From CBDEUK01 sp965250225 (GTDB taxonomy: Bacteria; Pseudomonadota; Gammaproteobacteria; Eutrophobiales; Eutrophobiaceae): a stretch of 64,000 nt of DNA. Made by a program: the position numbers and the translations under genes. This document shows, piece after piece, positions 35,660-46,060 of the stretch (position 1 is the first letter of the stretch; every line of letters begins with the position of its first letter). The notes beneath the pieces are model-generated. The model did no database searches. It worked only from the letters and a program-made list of their open reading frames with translations, and had not been told where the DNA came from. The stretch spans positions 90,219-154,218 of the forward strand of contig CBDFNQ010000028.1 in the NCBI GenBank assembly GCA_965250225.1, in the 5' to 3' direction.

Positions 35660-35875
35660 TCAAGTCACATTGGCTAGAATTATTTTGACCAGTAATATTA
35701 GAGAGCACACAGCTAAAATTGCAAATGTAAAACCAATAATCACATAGACTTTTATCCCGTTTTTTTCGATGTAGGCATCATCCCGTTCAAGATTCTTTTT
35801 TGATTGTACACCAAAAAAAGCAGCCAGAATGCTAAAGGCAATTTGAAAAATATTGGGGTCTTTTTGTTCGCTCAT
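35660..35875 (-). CDS. DUF2970 membrane protein
   Basis: 71 residues: FQIAFSILAAFFGVQSKKNLERD followed by one membrane helix (VYVIIGFTFAILAVCSLILLV). The SILAAFFGVQSxxNxERD pattern is typical of DUF2970, short one-TM proteins common in gamma- and betaproteobacteria. Convergent with the cysH-like gene. Function unknown. Confidence 0.8.
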   Translation of the reverse strand: MSEQKDPNIFQIAFSILAAFFGVQSKKNLERDDAYIEKNGIKVYVIIGFTFAILAVCSLILLVKIILANVT

Positions 35876-35972
35876 AATATAATCTACTTCACATTATTCT
35901 AAACTTAGCATTATCCATGAAATACATTGAAATACAAAAACGTTTAATTCTTGCTGCTAGAGTTTTCTTGAA

Positions 35973-38780
35973 ATGATTGATTTTGTACCCGGACAACGCT
36001 GGTTTAATAGTGCCGAACCTGATTTAGGCCTAGGTACCGTTATTGAAGTTGAACACCGTACAGTCACTATGCTATTCATGGCGGCAGAAGAAACACGTGT
36101 CTATGCAATTCAAAACACACCTCTAACCCGTGTTTTGTTTAAACCAGGCGATACAATCAGATGCCAGAATATTGGCCAACTAACTGTCAAAAAAGTACTG
36201 GAAGAAAACGATCTGATTATTTATCAGGGTACGGATACGAATGGTGATTTTCATGAAGTGTCTGAGCGTAAACTCGATAATTTTTTACAATTGATAAGAC
36301 CGGCTGAACGTTTATTTAGCGAACAGATCGATAAAAACCAGTGGTTTGAATTACGTTATCAGGCTTTGATCGAATCCAGTCACTTTGCTTATTCCTGTCT
36401 TTATGGATTGAGTGGTTCAAGAACCAGCTTAATACCTCATCAACTATATATTGCTCATGAAGTTGGCAAGCGTTACGCTCCTCGTGTCTTGTTAGCAGAT
36501 GAAGTGGGGCTTGGTAAGACCATTGAAGCAGGCATGATCTTGCAGCAACAATTGTTGCGAGAGCAAGCTCAGAGAATATTAATTGTTGTGCCTGAAACAC
36601 TTCAACACCAATGGTTGGTTGAAATGCTTAGACGGTTTAATTTGCATTTTAGTTTGTTTGACGAAGATCGTTTTTCTGATGCCATTGAAATTGATCCTGA
36701 AACGAATCCCCTTCATAGCGTTCAACGTGTCTTGTGTAGCATGGATTTTTTATTGTCAAATCCACGACATCATTCAGCGATCACTCAAGGGGAGTGGGAT
36801 TTATTGATTGTGGATGAGGCCCATCACCTTCAATGGACACATGATGATCCCGATCCAGCTTACACTTGCATAGAGACATTGGCAGACATGACTCCCGGTG
36901 TATTGTTACTGACAGCAACCCCGGAGCAACTAGGCAAAGAGAGCCATTTTGCACGTCTGCGCTTATTGGATAAAAACCGTTTCAATAGTTTTAAACAATT
37001 TCTTGAAGAAGAAAAATCTTATCAGATAATTGCTGAAATTATCGAGAGCTTATTGAGAAAAGATGAATTACTACCAAAACAATATCAGTTACTGAACAAG
37101 ATAGTTAAAGACGAAAAAATAAAACAGACTATTGATAATGATTTCATAACAAATCTATCGGAAAGTAATAGAAAAAAATTGATTGAACATTTATTAGATC
37201 AACAAGGCACGGGGCGTTTGTTATTTCGAAATACCCGATCTGCTATTCAAGGCTTTCCAGAACGAATAATACACATATATCCTTTGAACACTCCCGATGA
37301 CTACACAAAAGAGGACTTGGCAAAAATTCAGGCCGAAATAAATAAGCCTGACTGGACTGAATTCGATCCTAGAATTAAATGGTTAGAAAAATTCCTCAAG
37401 GCACATCCTAATGAAAAAGCTTTGCTAATTACAGCAAGCGCTAGTACCGCAATGGATATTTCAGAACGGCTACGTGTTAAGCACGGAATTCATGCCCCAG
37501 TATTTCATGAAGGCATGAGCATTATAGAAAGAGACAGGGTTGCAGCCTTTTTTGCCGATCAAGAAGATGGTTGTCAAATTTTATTGTGCTCTGAAATAGG
37601 TGGTGAAGGACGTAATTTTCAATTCGCTAGTCATTTAATTTTATTTGAATTACCTAAAAATCCAGATTTGTTGGAACAACGTATTGGTCGAATTGATCGT
37701 ATAGGGCAGGGCGATCAGATTTTTATACATGTGCCCTATATTAAAAACTCAGCTCAAGCCGTGCTTCAGCGCTGGTATTATGATGGTCTGCAAGCATTAC
37801 AGGCTCCTTGTCCAGCTGCTCCAAAAATTTATCGTGAATATAGGCACAAATTAGATGCTGCCATCAATGAGAATGCCATTGTGAACACAGTTATTGAAGA
37901 AGTTCGACAATCCACGATTGAAATTAATCAACAGTTACAGGATGGACGCGATAAGTTACTTGAAATTAACTCATTCAAAAAAGATGTTGCCGATGAATTA
38001 GTCAATGAATTGAAAAGCCAGAATCAGCAAGACGTATTAGAAAATTACATGTATCTGGTATTTGATTGTTTCGATGTTGATCATGAAATTCATAGTGATA
38101 AGGCTATTGTTTTGCATCCTTCTGAAACCATGGTGGCGACATTTCCTTGCTTGCCGGATGAAGGAACAACAGTTACTTTTGATAGAGAGACGGCACTTCG
38201 TTATGAAAACATGCAATTCCTAAGTTGGGAACATGAGATGGTGCTGTCTATTACGGAATCAATATTACTCAATGAGAGAGGGAACACAGCAGTAATAGCA
38301 TTTTCACATCCATCAGTCAGTGAAGGATTAATGTTAATTGAGTGCCTGTTTATTCTGGATGTTATTAAGGAAGCGCGATCTTATATTACGTCAACGGTAG
38401 TTCGAACAGTCATTGGCGAAGACATGCGAGACTATAAAAAAATATTAACACATGAAAAAATAAATTATTCAAAAGAACCTGTAAAATCTAAAATAGCAAG
38501 ACAAATAATCAAGGCAAAACGCAAAGAACTAGAGAAGTTAATTCATGTCAGCCAACAACAAGTAAATAAAATGACAAGCTATCTGGCTTATGAAGCACAG
38601 AATAATGCAAGAGAATTGTTGGGTGCAGAGGCTCAGCGTTTGCGTAATCTTGCTAAAGTCAATCCGAATGTCAGGCAAGAAGAAATCACTTATTTTGATA
38701 AGAAACTAGGTTATGTTGAAGATGCATTATCAAAACCTTCTCTACGACTAGATGCTGTACGTGTATTAGTGTCAGTTTAA
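35973..38780 (+). CDS. rapA: RNA polymerase-associated ATPase RapA
   Basis: Swi2/Snf2 ATPase that recycles stalled RNA polymerase. 935 residues (E. coli 968): N-terminal Tudor-like domains (FVPGQRWFNSAEPDLGLGTV), helicase motifs Walker A DEVGLGKTIEA, DEAHH box, LLTATPEQL and motifs V-VI (GEGRNFQFA, LLEQRIGRIDRIGQ), then the RapA C-terminal domain. All ATPase motifs are intact. Single gene. Confidence 0.95.
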   Translation: MIDFVPGQRWFNSAEPDLGLGTVIEVEHRTVTMLFMAAEETRVYAIQNTPLTRVLFKPGDTIRCQNIGQLTVKKVLEENDLIIYQGTDTNGDFHEVSERKLDNFLQLIRPAERLFSEQIDKNQWFELRYQALIESSHFAYSCLYGLSGSRTSLIPHQLYIAHEVGKRYAPRVLLADEVGLGKTIEAGMILQQQLLREQAQRILIVVPETLQHQWLVEMLRRFNLHFSLFDEDRFSDAIEIDPETNPLHSVQRVLCSMDFLLSNPRHHSAITQGEWDLLIVDEAHHLQWTHDDPDPAYTCIETLADMTPGVLLLTATPEQLGKESHFARLRLLDKNRFNSFKQFLEEEKSYQIIAEIIESLLRKDELLPKQYQLLNKIVKDEKIKQTIDNDFITNLSESNRKKLIEHLLDQQGTGRLLFRNTRSAIQGFPERIIHIYPLNTPDDYTKEDLAKIQAEINKPDWTEFDPRIKWLEKFLKAHPNEKALLITASASTAMDISERLRVKHGIHAPVFHEGMSIIERDRVAAFFADQEDGCQILLCSEIGGEGRNFQFASHLILFELPKNPDLLEQRIGRIDRIGQGDQIFIHVPYIKNSAQAVLQRWYYDGLQALQAPCPAAPKIYREYRHKLDAAINENAIVNTVIEEVRQSTIEINQQLQDGRDKLLEINSFKKDVADELVNELKSQNQQDVLENYMYLVFDCFDVDHEIHSDKAIVLHPSETMVATFPCLPDEGTTVTFDRETALRYENMQFLSWEHEMVLSITESILLNERGNTAVIAFSHPSVSEGLMLIECLFILDVIKEARSYITSTVVRTVIGEDMRDYKKILTHEKINYSKEPVKSKIARQIIKAKRKELEKLIHVSQQQVNKMTSYLAYEAQNNARELLGAEAQRLRNLAKVNPNVRQEEITYFDKKLGYVEDALSKPSLRLDAVRVLVSV

Positions 38781-38985
38781 CTTGCCGAGAATGGCAAAAA
38801 TAAAGCTAATATTTTAGATTCTTATCATTTCTTGGCTGATCAATATAACAATGAATATTTGTGGGAATCAACAATTAATCTGTTGTGCTTTTGCTGTTGA
38901 GAGAGGCGATATGCTTTTTTTGCTTTCATATTAGGAACATGGCAGTATTATAAGTACGATTTTATCATCACTATTCATACTCAAC

Positions 38986-39354
38986 ATGAGCTACATAACT
39001 TTTTCCCTTATATTGCTAAGTATATTTTTCTCTGTTGCAGGACAGATTTTGTTAAAGCACGGAATGTCGGATAATGAGATTCAATCTGCTCTTGACTCCA
39101 ATGCCTTCATTGCACTTAGACATATATTTACAAACCTTTCTGTTTTAAGTGGTTTGTTTGCTTATGGAGCAGGTGCAATAGTTTGGCTATTTGTTCTATC
39201 AAGAGTAGAAGTAAGTAGAGCGTATCCATTTATTGGGTTGGGTTTCATTGGCACGATGTTGTTTGCTTACTGGTTTTTAAACGAACCTATTACTTCAACT
39301 AAACTAACAGGCACCTTCTTTGTTGTGTTAGGTGTATTTTTTATATCAAGATAA
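38986..39354 (+). CDS. small EamA/SMR-type membrane protein
   Basis: 122 residues, four hydrophobic helices, with GQILLKHGM in the first and SRVEVSRAYPFIGLGF later, resembling SMR or ArnE/ArnF-type half-transporters. It precedes a 408-aa membrane protein by 18 bp. The pair could flip a lipid-linked sugar, as ArnE/F do, but that is inference. Confidence 0.65.
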   Translation: MSYITFSLILLSIFFSVAGQILLKHGMSDNEIQSALDSNAFIALRHIFTNLSVLSGLFAYGAGAIVWLFVLSRVEVSRAYPFIGLGFIGTMLFAYWFLNEPITSTKLTGTFFVVLGVFFISR

Positions 39355-39372
39355 AATTTAAATTATTTCTTC

Positions 39373-40599
39373 ATGAAAAAAAGTCAATTTATTGCTTTAT
39401 ATTCCATAATATATTTTTCTTTTTGTTATCTGTTTGCATACGTCTGGTATTCAAATGGATATTTTTCAATCTTCGATGTTTTTTTTGATACTGATCCAAA
39501 TGTAAATTTAATGGGGTTCGCTCATGGATGGGGTAGGCATGCTATTTCGCACCCATTTCTGGAAGTATTTGCCATACTGCCGCGCATATTAGGAATAGTT
39601 CTATCGAAACTAGATTTGATAAATGATGTGAAACTCTTTAGAGATATTATTAGTCTTTCTGTCAGCCCTTTGTTTTCAGCGCTATCGTTATTTTTTTTCT
39701 ATAAGTTACTGGTTGAATTAAAAATATCCGAATTTGAATCGGTTCTCTTAACTATTATTTTTTCTCTGTTATTTTCAAATATAATTTTTGGTATTATTCC
39801 GGAAGTCTACGCGATATCCTGTTTTTTCATAATTCTATTATACTATTATTTTTTAGTTTGCAGTAATCTATCCTCCGCAGGGGACATTAAAATATGGCTT
39901 GTTATTGCGGTATTATTAACTGGGATAACAATTACAAATATTAATATATTTTTTATTGTGTATTTAATTCATTTGATAAGGACGTGTCGATTAAAGTTCA
40001 TGCCAGCTTTTTTTAAGGCGTCTTTAGCCAGTTTAGCAGTATTAATATTCGCGATTGCATTTTATTATGCCTCCCGTATTCCTTTTGATATTCCACTAGG
40101 AGGGGATGCTAACGCAGACTGGATAAAGCGGTTTACTGCAACCTCGATACATGATGTTGTCCGAAACTTTTTCAACCTTGTCACCGCTTCGGTCTATTCA
40201 ATTTTTGGTGTGTTTCAACAGGCAGTTATGAATCCTCATTGTGTTGATATTCCATGTAAAAAATTTGTTTATCTGGATTCTATTAATAATAATTTAGTGA
40301 TTACTGCATTCGTAATATTTGTAATTATTTATATTATAAAATGTATAAAACAGGATGCCTACAAAGACTGGAGCAATCTTTTTGTTATTAGTGGTTTGGT
40401 TATTCTTTATAATTTATTTTTTCACATGTACTTTGGAAGGGGGATGTTTTTATACACTCAGCATTGGATATTGCCAATGTTTCTATTTTTAATACCTGTG
40501 ATCAGAAAAAACAACTATATTTTATTATTAAGTATATTAGTTTTGTTAGTGGCCGATCTGTCATTTTTGTTCACTGTCGAAAGCAGACTTTCGGTGTAA
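39373..40599 (+). CDS. polytopic membrane protein, GT-C-like
   Basis: 408 residues with about 10 membrane helices. An early periplasmic loop contains FDTDPNVNL and HGWGRHAISHPFLE, the kind of acidic/His loop seen in GT-C glycosyltransferases. No family is certain. With the preceding SMR-like gene it suggests surface glycan modification. Very AT-rich codon use. Confidence 0.5.
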   Translation: MKKSQFIALYSIIYFSFCYLFAYVWYSNGYFSIFDVFFDTDPNVNLMGFAHGWGRHAISHPFLEVFAILPRILGIVLSKLDLINDVKLFRDIISLSVSPLFSALSLFFFYKLLVELKISEFESVLLTIIFSLLFSNIIFGIIPEVYAISCFFIILLYYYFLVCSNLSSAGDIKIWLVIAVLLTGITITNINIFFIVYLIHLIRTCRLKFMPAFFKASLASLAVLIFAIAFYYASRIPFDIPLGGDANADWIKRFTATSIHDVVRNFFNLVTASVYSIFGVFQQAVMNPHCVDIPCKKFVYLDSINNNLVITAFVIFVIIYIIKCIKQDAYKDWSNLFVISGLVILYNLFFHMYFGRGMFLYTQHWILPMFLFLIPVIRKNNYILLLSILVLLVADLSFLFTVESRLSV

Positions 40600-40651
40600 T
40601 AACAAGGTCATATATATATAACAGATGATAGACTGATATGGTCGCGTAGTT

Positions 40652-41251
40652 CTATTTGTAAACAAAGGCTATATATTGCAAACGTTTTCCAAATAACATA
40701 TTGATCAGAGGAGGGTAAAGGTTGATCGATGTTATTTCCTCACCAATCGTCATGCCTAATTCCTTATATATATCCTGCCATTGTTCTACCGTAAAATATC
40801 TATACAAACATTTAACGCCATAAGGGTCATTTGCTGCCCAATCAATCAGACTTATTCTAGATTGTGCCAATATGCCCTGTGGTATGTGATCCTTAATAAT
40901 CATCATGCGTTTTGTGACACGAGCAACCTCTTTCAGTAGTTCCATGGGTTTTTCTTCATGGTGAACCACATCGGCGAGAATTGTGACATCATATTCCTCG
41001 TCTTTTGCGGGTATTGAATAACCATCAAAGCCAACTGTTTCGATTTTTTCTCCTCCTCTGGGTTTTTTTTCAAGTCCAGTAACGGTTATTCTTTTTGTAC
41101 CCTGAGCTTCCTCCAGTATCGCATTTCCTAAACCACCATAACCAGAACCAACATCTACCAGATGCTCGTCATCTTGTAGTTTAGGAACTATCAAATCAGA
41201 TAAAACCTTGATTCGTTTTTCGTAGACCGGTTTATGTAAGTGCTCGAGCAT
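40652..41251 (-). CDS. class I SAM-dependent methyltransferase
   Basis: 199 residues with motif I LVDVGSGYGGLGNAI, a post-I acidic residue and ILADVVHHEEKPMELL, typical of UbiE/Methyltransf_11 proteins. Substrate unknown. Convergent with the GT-C-like gene; neighbours suggest envelope glycan or lipid modification. Confidence 0.75.
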   Translation of the reverse strand: MLEHLHKPVYEKRIKVLSDLIVPKLQDDEHLVDVGSGYGGLGNAILEEAQGTKRITVTGLEKKPRGGEKIETVGFDGYSIPAKDEEYDVTILADVVHHEEKPMELLKEVARVTKRMMIIKDHIPQGILAQSRISLIDWAANDPYGVKCLYRYFTVEQWQDIYKELGMTIGEEITSINLYPPLINMLFGKRLQYIAFVYK

Positions 41252-41406
41252 TATATTTTTTCCTTATGTAACGAATATATTAATAATATGAATGATTTCG
41301 GAAAATACTGTTTTATATTAGCAGTCTTTGTTCAAAGATGCATTTAGCTCATTCAGAAATCAACTATTTTCTGTATATGTCTATCAAAAGTTTCTGTCTG
41401 GTCATG

Positions 41407-42453
41407 TCAGATTGGACTATTCTTGTTGGTTTTCAGTGGCAGATAAAAAAGCGATAAGACTCTGTTCTTAAAAATAATATATTTTATTAGTAACGGAATG
41501 GTAATGCTAATAAAAAATGCAATAATGGCATACCATAACTCAAATTCAGCTGATCCATACATGCTAAGATAATAGTATGTCTTGCTGCCGATGAAATCAT
41601 GGAATATGAGAATGAACAAACTTGCTTGACCAAAAGTAAGGAAAATATTTCTAAGTGTTGTTGACTTATCTATATAGAAAGAAACGTATATCACAAAATA
41701 TATACCGCATATTGCCCCGACCAGAGTATAGAATGGATTAATATAAATTCTTTCATTTAGGTGCATATAGGCATTTGTGAATAAAACGACAACAATGAAA
41801 GCAAGAACTGCAGTAAAGAGTAAATACACATTTGCCTTGAAATTGATAATCAGTTTTCTTGAAAAATAACCCATCATGAAAAATGAAGAGCTGATGAAAA
41901 TAATATCAAGACTGAATGGTAATCCAGGAAGATCAAAGGCCACCCCTGCTATTTTGAACTCTTTATACCATAGAGCATCAATCCATAGACTGCCAATGAC
42001 TAAGAATAATGCGAGAAGAGCAAGCTTATAGGCTATGCTTTTTTCTTGAATACCTGTAAATCTGAAAATAATATATACAAAACAATATATAGCAAAAAGG
42101 TGAGTCAAAAACCATAATGGTTCCCACTTGATAGTGATGCCATTTCCATAAAGTATCCCTACAAACTGTCGAATTAGTTGTTCTTCCTGAAAAAGGATGG
42201 AAATAATGAAAAGGGCAAATAATGTGGTGAAATATGGTTTAAGTAGCGTATCTGATTTCTTCTTTAAGAACGTAGGAGTATTTGCTGAAATATTGAAAAA
42301 AATTCCTGATAGAAAAAAGAAAAGAGGCATTCGAAAGAGTCCCATGGAATCTATTATGTCTGTAGCGTAAAGATGTAATTGGCTATGAAATAATGCTACC
42401 GTAATGATTGATATTCCTTTTGCAATGTCCACATGTCCTACGCGGTTGTCCAT
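41407..42453 (-). CDS. acyltransferase family 3 membrane protein
   Basis: 348 residues, about 10 membrane helices, start RVGHVDIAKGISIITVALFHS with the active-site-like His of acyltransferase-3 proteins, then FRMPLFFFLSGIFF. These O-acylate surface polysaccharides or lipids. Acetylation of the Alg-type polymer is an attractive idea, but the gene is 18 kb away and the family is broad. Confidence 0.8.
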   Translation of the reverse strand: MDNRVGHVDIAKGISIITVALFHSQLHLYATDIIDSMGLFRMPLFFFLSGIFFNISANTPTFLKKKSDTLLKPYFTTLFALFIISILFQEEQLIRQFVGILYGNGITIKWEPLWFLTHLFAIYCFVYIIFRFTGIQEKSIAYKLALLALFLVIGSLWIDALWYKEFKIAGVAFDLPGLPFSLDIIFISSSFFMMGYFSRKLIINFKANVYLLFTAVLAFIVVVLFTNAYMHLNERIYINPFYTLVGAICGIYFVIYVSFYIDKSTTLRNIFLTFGQASLFILIFHDFIGSKTYYYLSMYGSAEFELWYAIIAFFISITIPLLIKYIIFKNRVLSLFYLPLKTNKNSPI

Positions 42454-42716
42454 ACAAAATCCGTTAGTTTAACAAAAGTGTTGAATGAGCTGAAAATTGA
42501 GTCTGTTTTAGAGATCATTTCGTTTAGCTAAGGCAAAAATATTAGACATATAATATTAATATGATGTTTTCTATATATTATACCAGTGCTACTATTACTC
42601 TGTAAATCCTGATTTACCTCATGGTGAGTAAACTTCACACATAAGTTATTTTCATTTTAGCCAGAGCAATTTTTACTAATAGAGTAACTGGAGTTACGGT
42701 TTTTTTATATGAAGAC

Positions 42717-42751
42717 AAAAACTGGAATGACTTAAAGCCATTCCAGTTTTT
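42717..42751. terminator. bidirectional intrinsic terminator
   Basis: AAAACTGGAATG pairs with CATTCCAGTTTT around a 9-nt loop, with T-rich ends on both strands. It lies just after the SPFH gene stop (minus strand). The 320-bp gap 42454-42776 otherwise shows nothing. Confidence 0.75.
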
Positions 42752-42776
42752 AAAAATAAAAAAAAGAGGAGGGAGC

Positions 42777-44064
42777 TTATTGATTATTGCGCGGTGGTTG
42801 CATGGAAAGATCCAGGCTGATTTCTTTTGCTGTCTTTGCAGTAAACAGATCTATCAATGCAGCAGCATTTGAACCGCTATCACCGTTTCCACTGCCAGCG
42901 AATTGAATCTCTGGTACCCATTTTTGTTTTTCTATGGCCTGGGCATAGCGGTGATTGACTTCTTTCCAGACTTGCAGTTTTTGCTCGAGCGCATTGTCAG
43001 CTTCCATTTTCAAACGTCTTGCTTCTGCATCGCCTTGACCACGCGCTATAGATGCCTCTTTTTCTTCATAGGCGGCAAGTTTATCTTGTTCGGCAGCCAG
43101 TTTGTTTTGCTCGTTTACTTCTACTTTTTTGACAGCTTCAATTACTGCGATCTGTTTTAGTTTTTCCGCATTTACAACAGCTTGTACTTTTTCCACTTCC
43201 TTCTCATAACGGGCTTTGGTGACAGCGGTTTTACCTTTTTCTTCTGCCGTGATCGATTCCTGTTTTGCCGCTTCGGCTTCAGCTTTCGCTGTAATGATCT
43301 TCTATGGTTTGCTCACGTTTGTCTGAGATTTGTTGTAGGGTGCGTTTTTCATAATCCCATTTTGTGATTTGATATTGACCGGTGGTTAAGCCATATTCGT
43401 TTAAGGGGGATTTACTGCCGTAAGCAACTTTTCCATCCGTATATTTAATCTGCGCAACATTGCGACATTCACGTTTTCCTGCTGGGTTGTCTTCACAGAC
43501 AGTTGTTTCTCGGGTGACATAAGCACCAATTTCTGCTTGATCGCGTCCCCAGCGTTTAAACGTTTCACGTTTTTCTGCATAGGATCCTTCCGATGACATG
43601 AGTGCGGCTGTTAGATTGAGTGCTTCATTAATTGAAGGTTTGACTAAATTATTGGCAACGCCATTTTGCGAACGGTATGTTCTGTGTAATTTCAACGTGG
43701 TTTCTTCATCAATGGGTAATATCCAGCGATAGACACCGTGAATTTCACCCAGGCCACCATCGTTATATCGAACCTCGACGGGTGGTGTGCCGAGCGTGCT
43801 TTCAACAATTTCCTGTTCTGCACCGACACCAAAGGTGTAGGTGCCTGAATCTTTGTATTCCGTTTCTTTGCCAAAAAAAGTAAAATAGATGCCCGGACTA
43901 AATTTTACAAAGGTTGTTCCCCATGGGTATTGAACGACAGTTCTAAAGCCATTATCGTTAATGCCGGTGCTGGAAAAGATCAGAAATATGACCAGCAGTA
44001 ATAAAAATAAATTGATTACAAATGAACGTCCACCGCTAAATATTTTTGAAACTAGAGATGTCAT
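42777..44064 (-). pseudogene. SPFH/band-7-type membrane protein, frameshifted
   Basis: Two frames make one protein: 43279-44064 (261 residues; N-terminal membrane helix and band-7-like domain) and 42777-43196, with the missing link open in the second frame (KAEAEAAKQESITAEEKGK) upstream of its ATG. Joining at about 43,295-43,305 by removing one base (or adding two) gives about 429 residues with the Ala/Glu/Lys coiled coil expected of flotillin-like proteins. Whether this is a true pseudogene or a base error is not decidable here. Confidence 0.75.
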
Positions 44065-44234
44065 GTGTTTTCTCCGTTGTTGGATTCGTCTTTATCGTCT
44101 TCTACGACTTCACCTTCTATGATATTACCGTCTGATTGTTTGTTTCTAGTAGAGTTGTTATCGGAGGCGTATTTTTCTTTGATAAGGCGTACAGCTAAAT
44201 AGATAGCACAAATAGCCAATATCAGTTTGAACAT
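44061..44234 (-). CDS. small one-TM protein upstream of the SPFH gene
   Basis: 57 residues: a hydrophobic N terminus (MFKLILAICAIYLAVRLI), then a polar, acidic tail (EGEVVEDDKDE). Its stop overlaps the SPFH start as ATGA, so the two are translationally coupled. Probably a partner of the SPFH protein; not previously recognised by me. Confidence 0.55.
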   Translation of the reverse strand: MFKLILAICAIYLAVRLIKEKYASDNNSTRNKQSDGNIIEGEVVEDDKDESNNGENT

Positions 44235-44352
44235 GATGATTCTGCCATTATTAGTTGAATGTTTATAACAGTCGTTTGACCTGTAGTATTTTTTTTTCGT
44301 TATTGACTCTAGTATGAGGACGAAAATCAGGAATTCAAGTCAGATACATGTT

Positions 44353-45990
44353 TTATTCTTTCCAGAAATCAGCTCCAAATTGTAATTGCCTGGCTAATTC
44401 TTTGATCATATATTCTGTTACACGAGTATTTGATGTGAAACGAGGGTCTACATTGTCATTTATCGCCATATGCACTCCATCTCTCGCTGACATTTGATGA
44501 CATCCAGCACAGGTCATTTCATTAAATGTTATTTTATTGACATCGTGTCGTTTAGGATCTCTATACTCATCGGGAGTAAGCGCGTCAAGGTGTTCTTGAA
44601 GAGTTGCTTTTGTTAAACCGTTCGTTTCTTCCATCTTTGCTCTGATGAGAATTGAATCCCACGCGGTAGAGTAATAACCGACATCGACTCCCTGGCGCTG
44701 TATTTTGACTGATTCAAGTACTCTATCAGGGTTATACGTTTTGCTTAATGAACCAAAGACCCAGATTCCAGTGAGTGAACTTGAGAAATTAAGTTTTTGA
44801 ACGCCTCTTTCTTTATATTTGTTAATGAAGGGTATAATTTTATTGGCATTAGCAACAACCTGATCATAATCCATTAAAAAACTTCTGTGCTGTTTTTTTA
44901 ACTCCGGTCCGATGACATTACGATCGACACCGTCAAACGTTAGATGAATAAAAACTTGTTCGGTTAATTTATTGGCTTCCGGGTCATGTAACTGAAAAAC
45001 AAAACGCATTTCAGGAATTATTTTTTTCTTAAAAGAATAATCATCAACCTCTTCGTAAGGACGGATCACCATGGAGACTAGCTTATAATTATTAGGGTTT
45101 GAGATAGTTTGTTCTATGTTTTTTATATTCCAGAGTTCCAGGCCGCTAGTATAAATATTTATCTTATTTACCTGGCTTATAGAAAAATGATCACCTCCAG
45201 GTTCTAACACACTTTGATAGCGGTTATCGGGGTTTCCTTTTAAATGGCTGACTAGCTTATTAAATTCGTTATTATTAATCAGTGTGTTTAATTTTAACTT
45301 TGAAGATAATTCACTGTTAGTTTCTATAAAATAATCACTGGGTTTTGTAGCATGGATTAAATCGAGTTGGGGGATTGTTTTGTTATGTCCGTAGTAATTT
45401 TCTATGCCATCAATGTAATACCACATCGAATTATCTTGAAGGTTGTAGAGATCATCGTAGCGTGTCCATTTTGTTCGGCTGAATTCTTCATTCACAAGTT
45501 TTAAAAGTCCAATTTTTGACTCAACCTTGTTGATTAATTCATCTGGAAGAGACTCGTACCCATCAAAACTGTCAGCGTATTTTTTTAGCTGATAAATGGG
45601 ATTGTTTTCTTCACTAACAGGAAGGTTGACTTTGTGCTTTCCACACTCGGCATCAGGATTGGTGCTTTCGTAATAATCAAATCCCGTATCGACTAATGTA
45701 TAACCCGCTGCTCTTTCATCATGCCAACGATCTGGAAATTCGTCGATATGACGCACCCAATAAGCAGAATACACCGTGCAACCTTCGGGGGTTTCAACTT
45801 CTGAATAATGATCAATATGTCTTTTTTGCTCTGACCAAAGTGCTGGAATAAGTTGTAGCCATGATTTCTGAAAACCTTTTTGATAAATAGGATATATCGG
45901 ATCAGCAGTGCCTAATCCCGTATCACGAAAAACGTATTTGAATTTAGGCTGAACACCACTACTATTTCTAAAATAAAAACATGCTATCAT
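44353..45990 (-). CDS. large protein with CxxCH haem motif, perhaps 5'-truncated
   Basis: 545 residues from ATG 45990, with one cytochrome-c-type CAGCH motif near residue 495 (TCAGCHQMSARDGVH) and no other haem site. The rest is unfamiliar, polar and apparently exported, yet no signal peptide is present at the visible start. A stop lies 9 codons upstream at 46016-46018, about where sequence turns eukaryotic-looking, so the original N terminus may have been lost at the junction. No family recognised. Confidence 0.5.
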   Translation of the reverse strand: MIACFYFRNSSGVQPKFKYVFRDTGLGTADPIYPIYQKGFQKSWLQLIPALWSEQKRHIDHYSEVETPEGCTVYSAYWVRHIDEFPDRWHDERAAGYTLVDTGFDYYESTNPDAECGKHKVNLPVSEENNPIYQLKKYADSFDGYESLPDELINKVESKIGLLKLVNEEFSRTKWTRYDDLYNLQDNSMWYYIDGIENYYGHNKTIPQLDLIHATKPSDYFIETNSELSSKLKLNTLINNNEFNKLVSHLKGNPDNRYQSVLEPGGDHFSISQVNKINIYTSGLELWNIKNIEQTISNPNNYKLVSMVIRPYEEVDDYSFKKKIIPEMRFVFQLHDPEANKLTEQVFIHLTFDGVDRNVIGPELKKQHRSFLMDYDQVVANANKIIPFINKYKERGVQKLNFSSSLTGIWVFGSLSKTYNPDRVLESVKIQRQGVDVGYYSTAWDSILIRAKMEETNGLTKATLQEHLDALTPDEYRDPKRHDVNKITFNEMTCAGCHQMSARDGVHMAINDNVDPRFTSNTRVTEYMIKELARQLQFGADFWKE

Positions 45991-46060
45991 ATAATCGACA
46001 AGTAAAGATACAGGCTAAATAACCCTAATTTCCAAAAATTTAAAATATAAAACTCGTAGA
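45990..46060. other. probable artificial junction 1
   Basis: Bacterial coding sequence ends here and fish-like sequence begins (GGGCTACTTAG, later AGTAGGCCTACT near 46,124). No repeat, IS or transfer signature is visible at the boundary. The exact base cannot be fixed by eye. Confidence 0.7.

Noticed and set aside
43279..43305. Programmed frameshift in the SPFH gene
   Set aside because: No slippery heptamer or downstream structure is visible; decay or sequence error is more likely.
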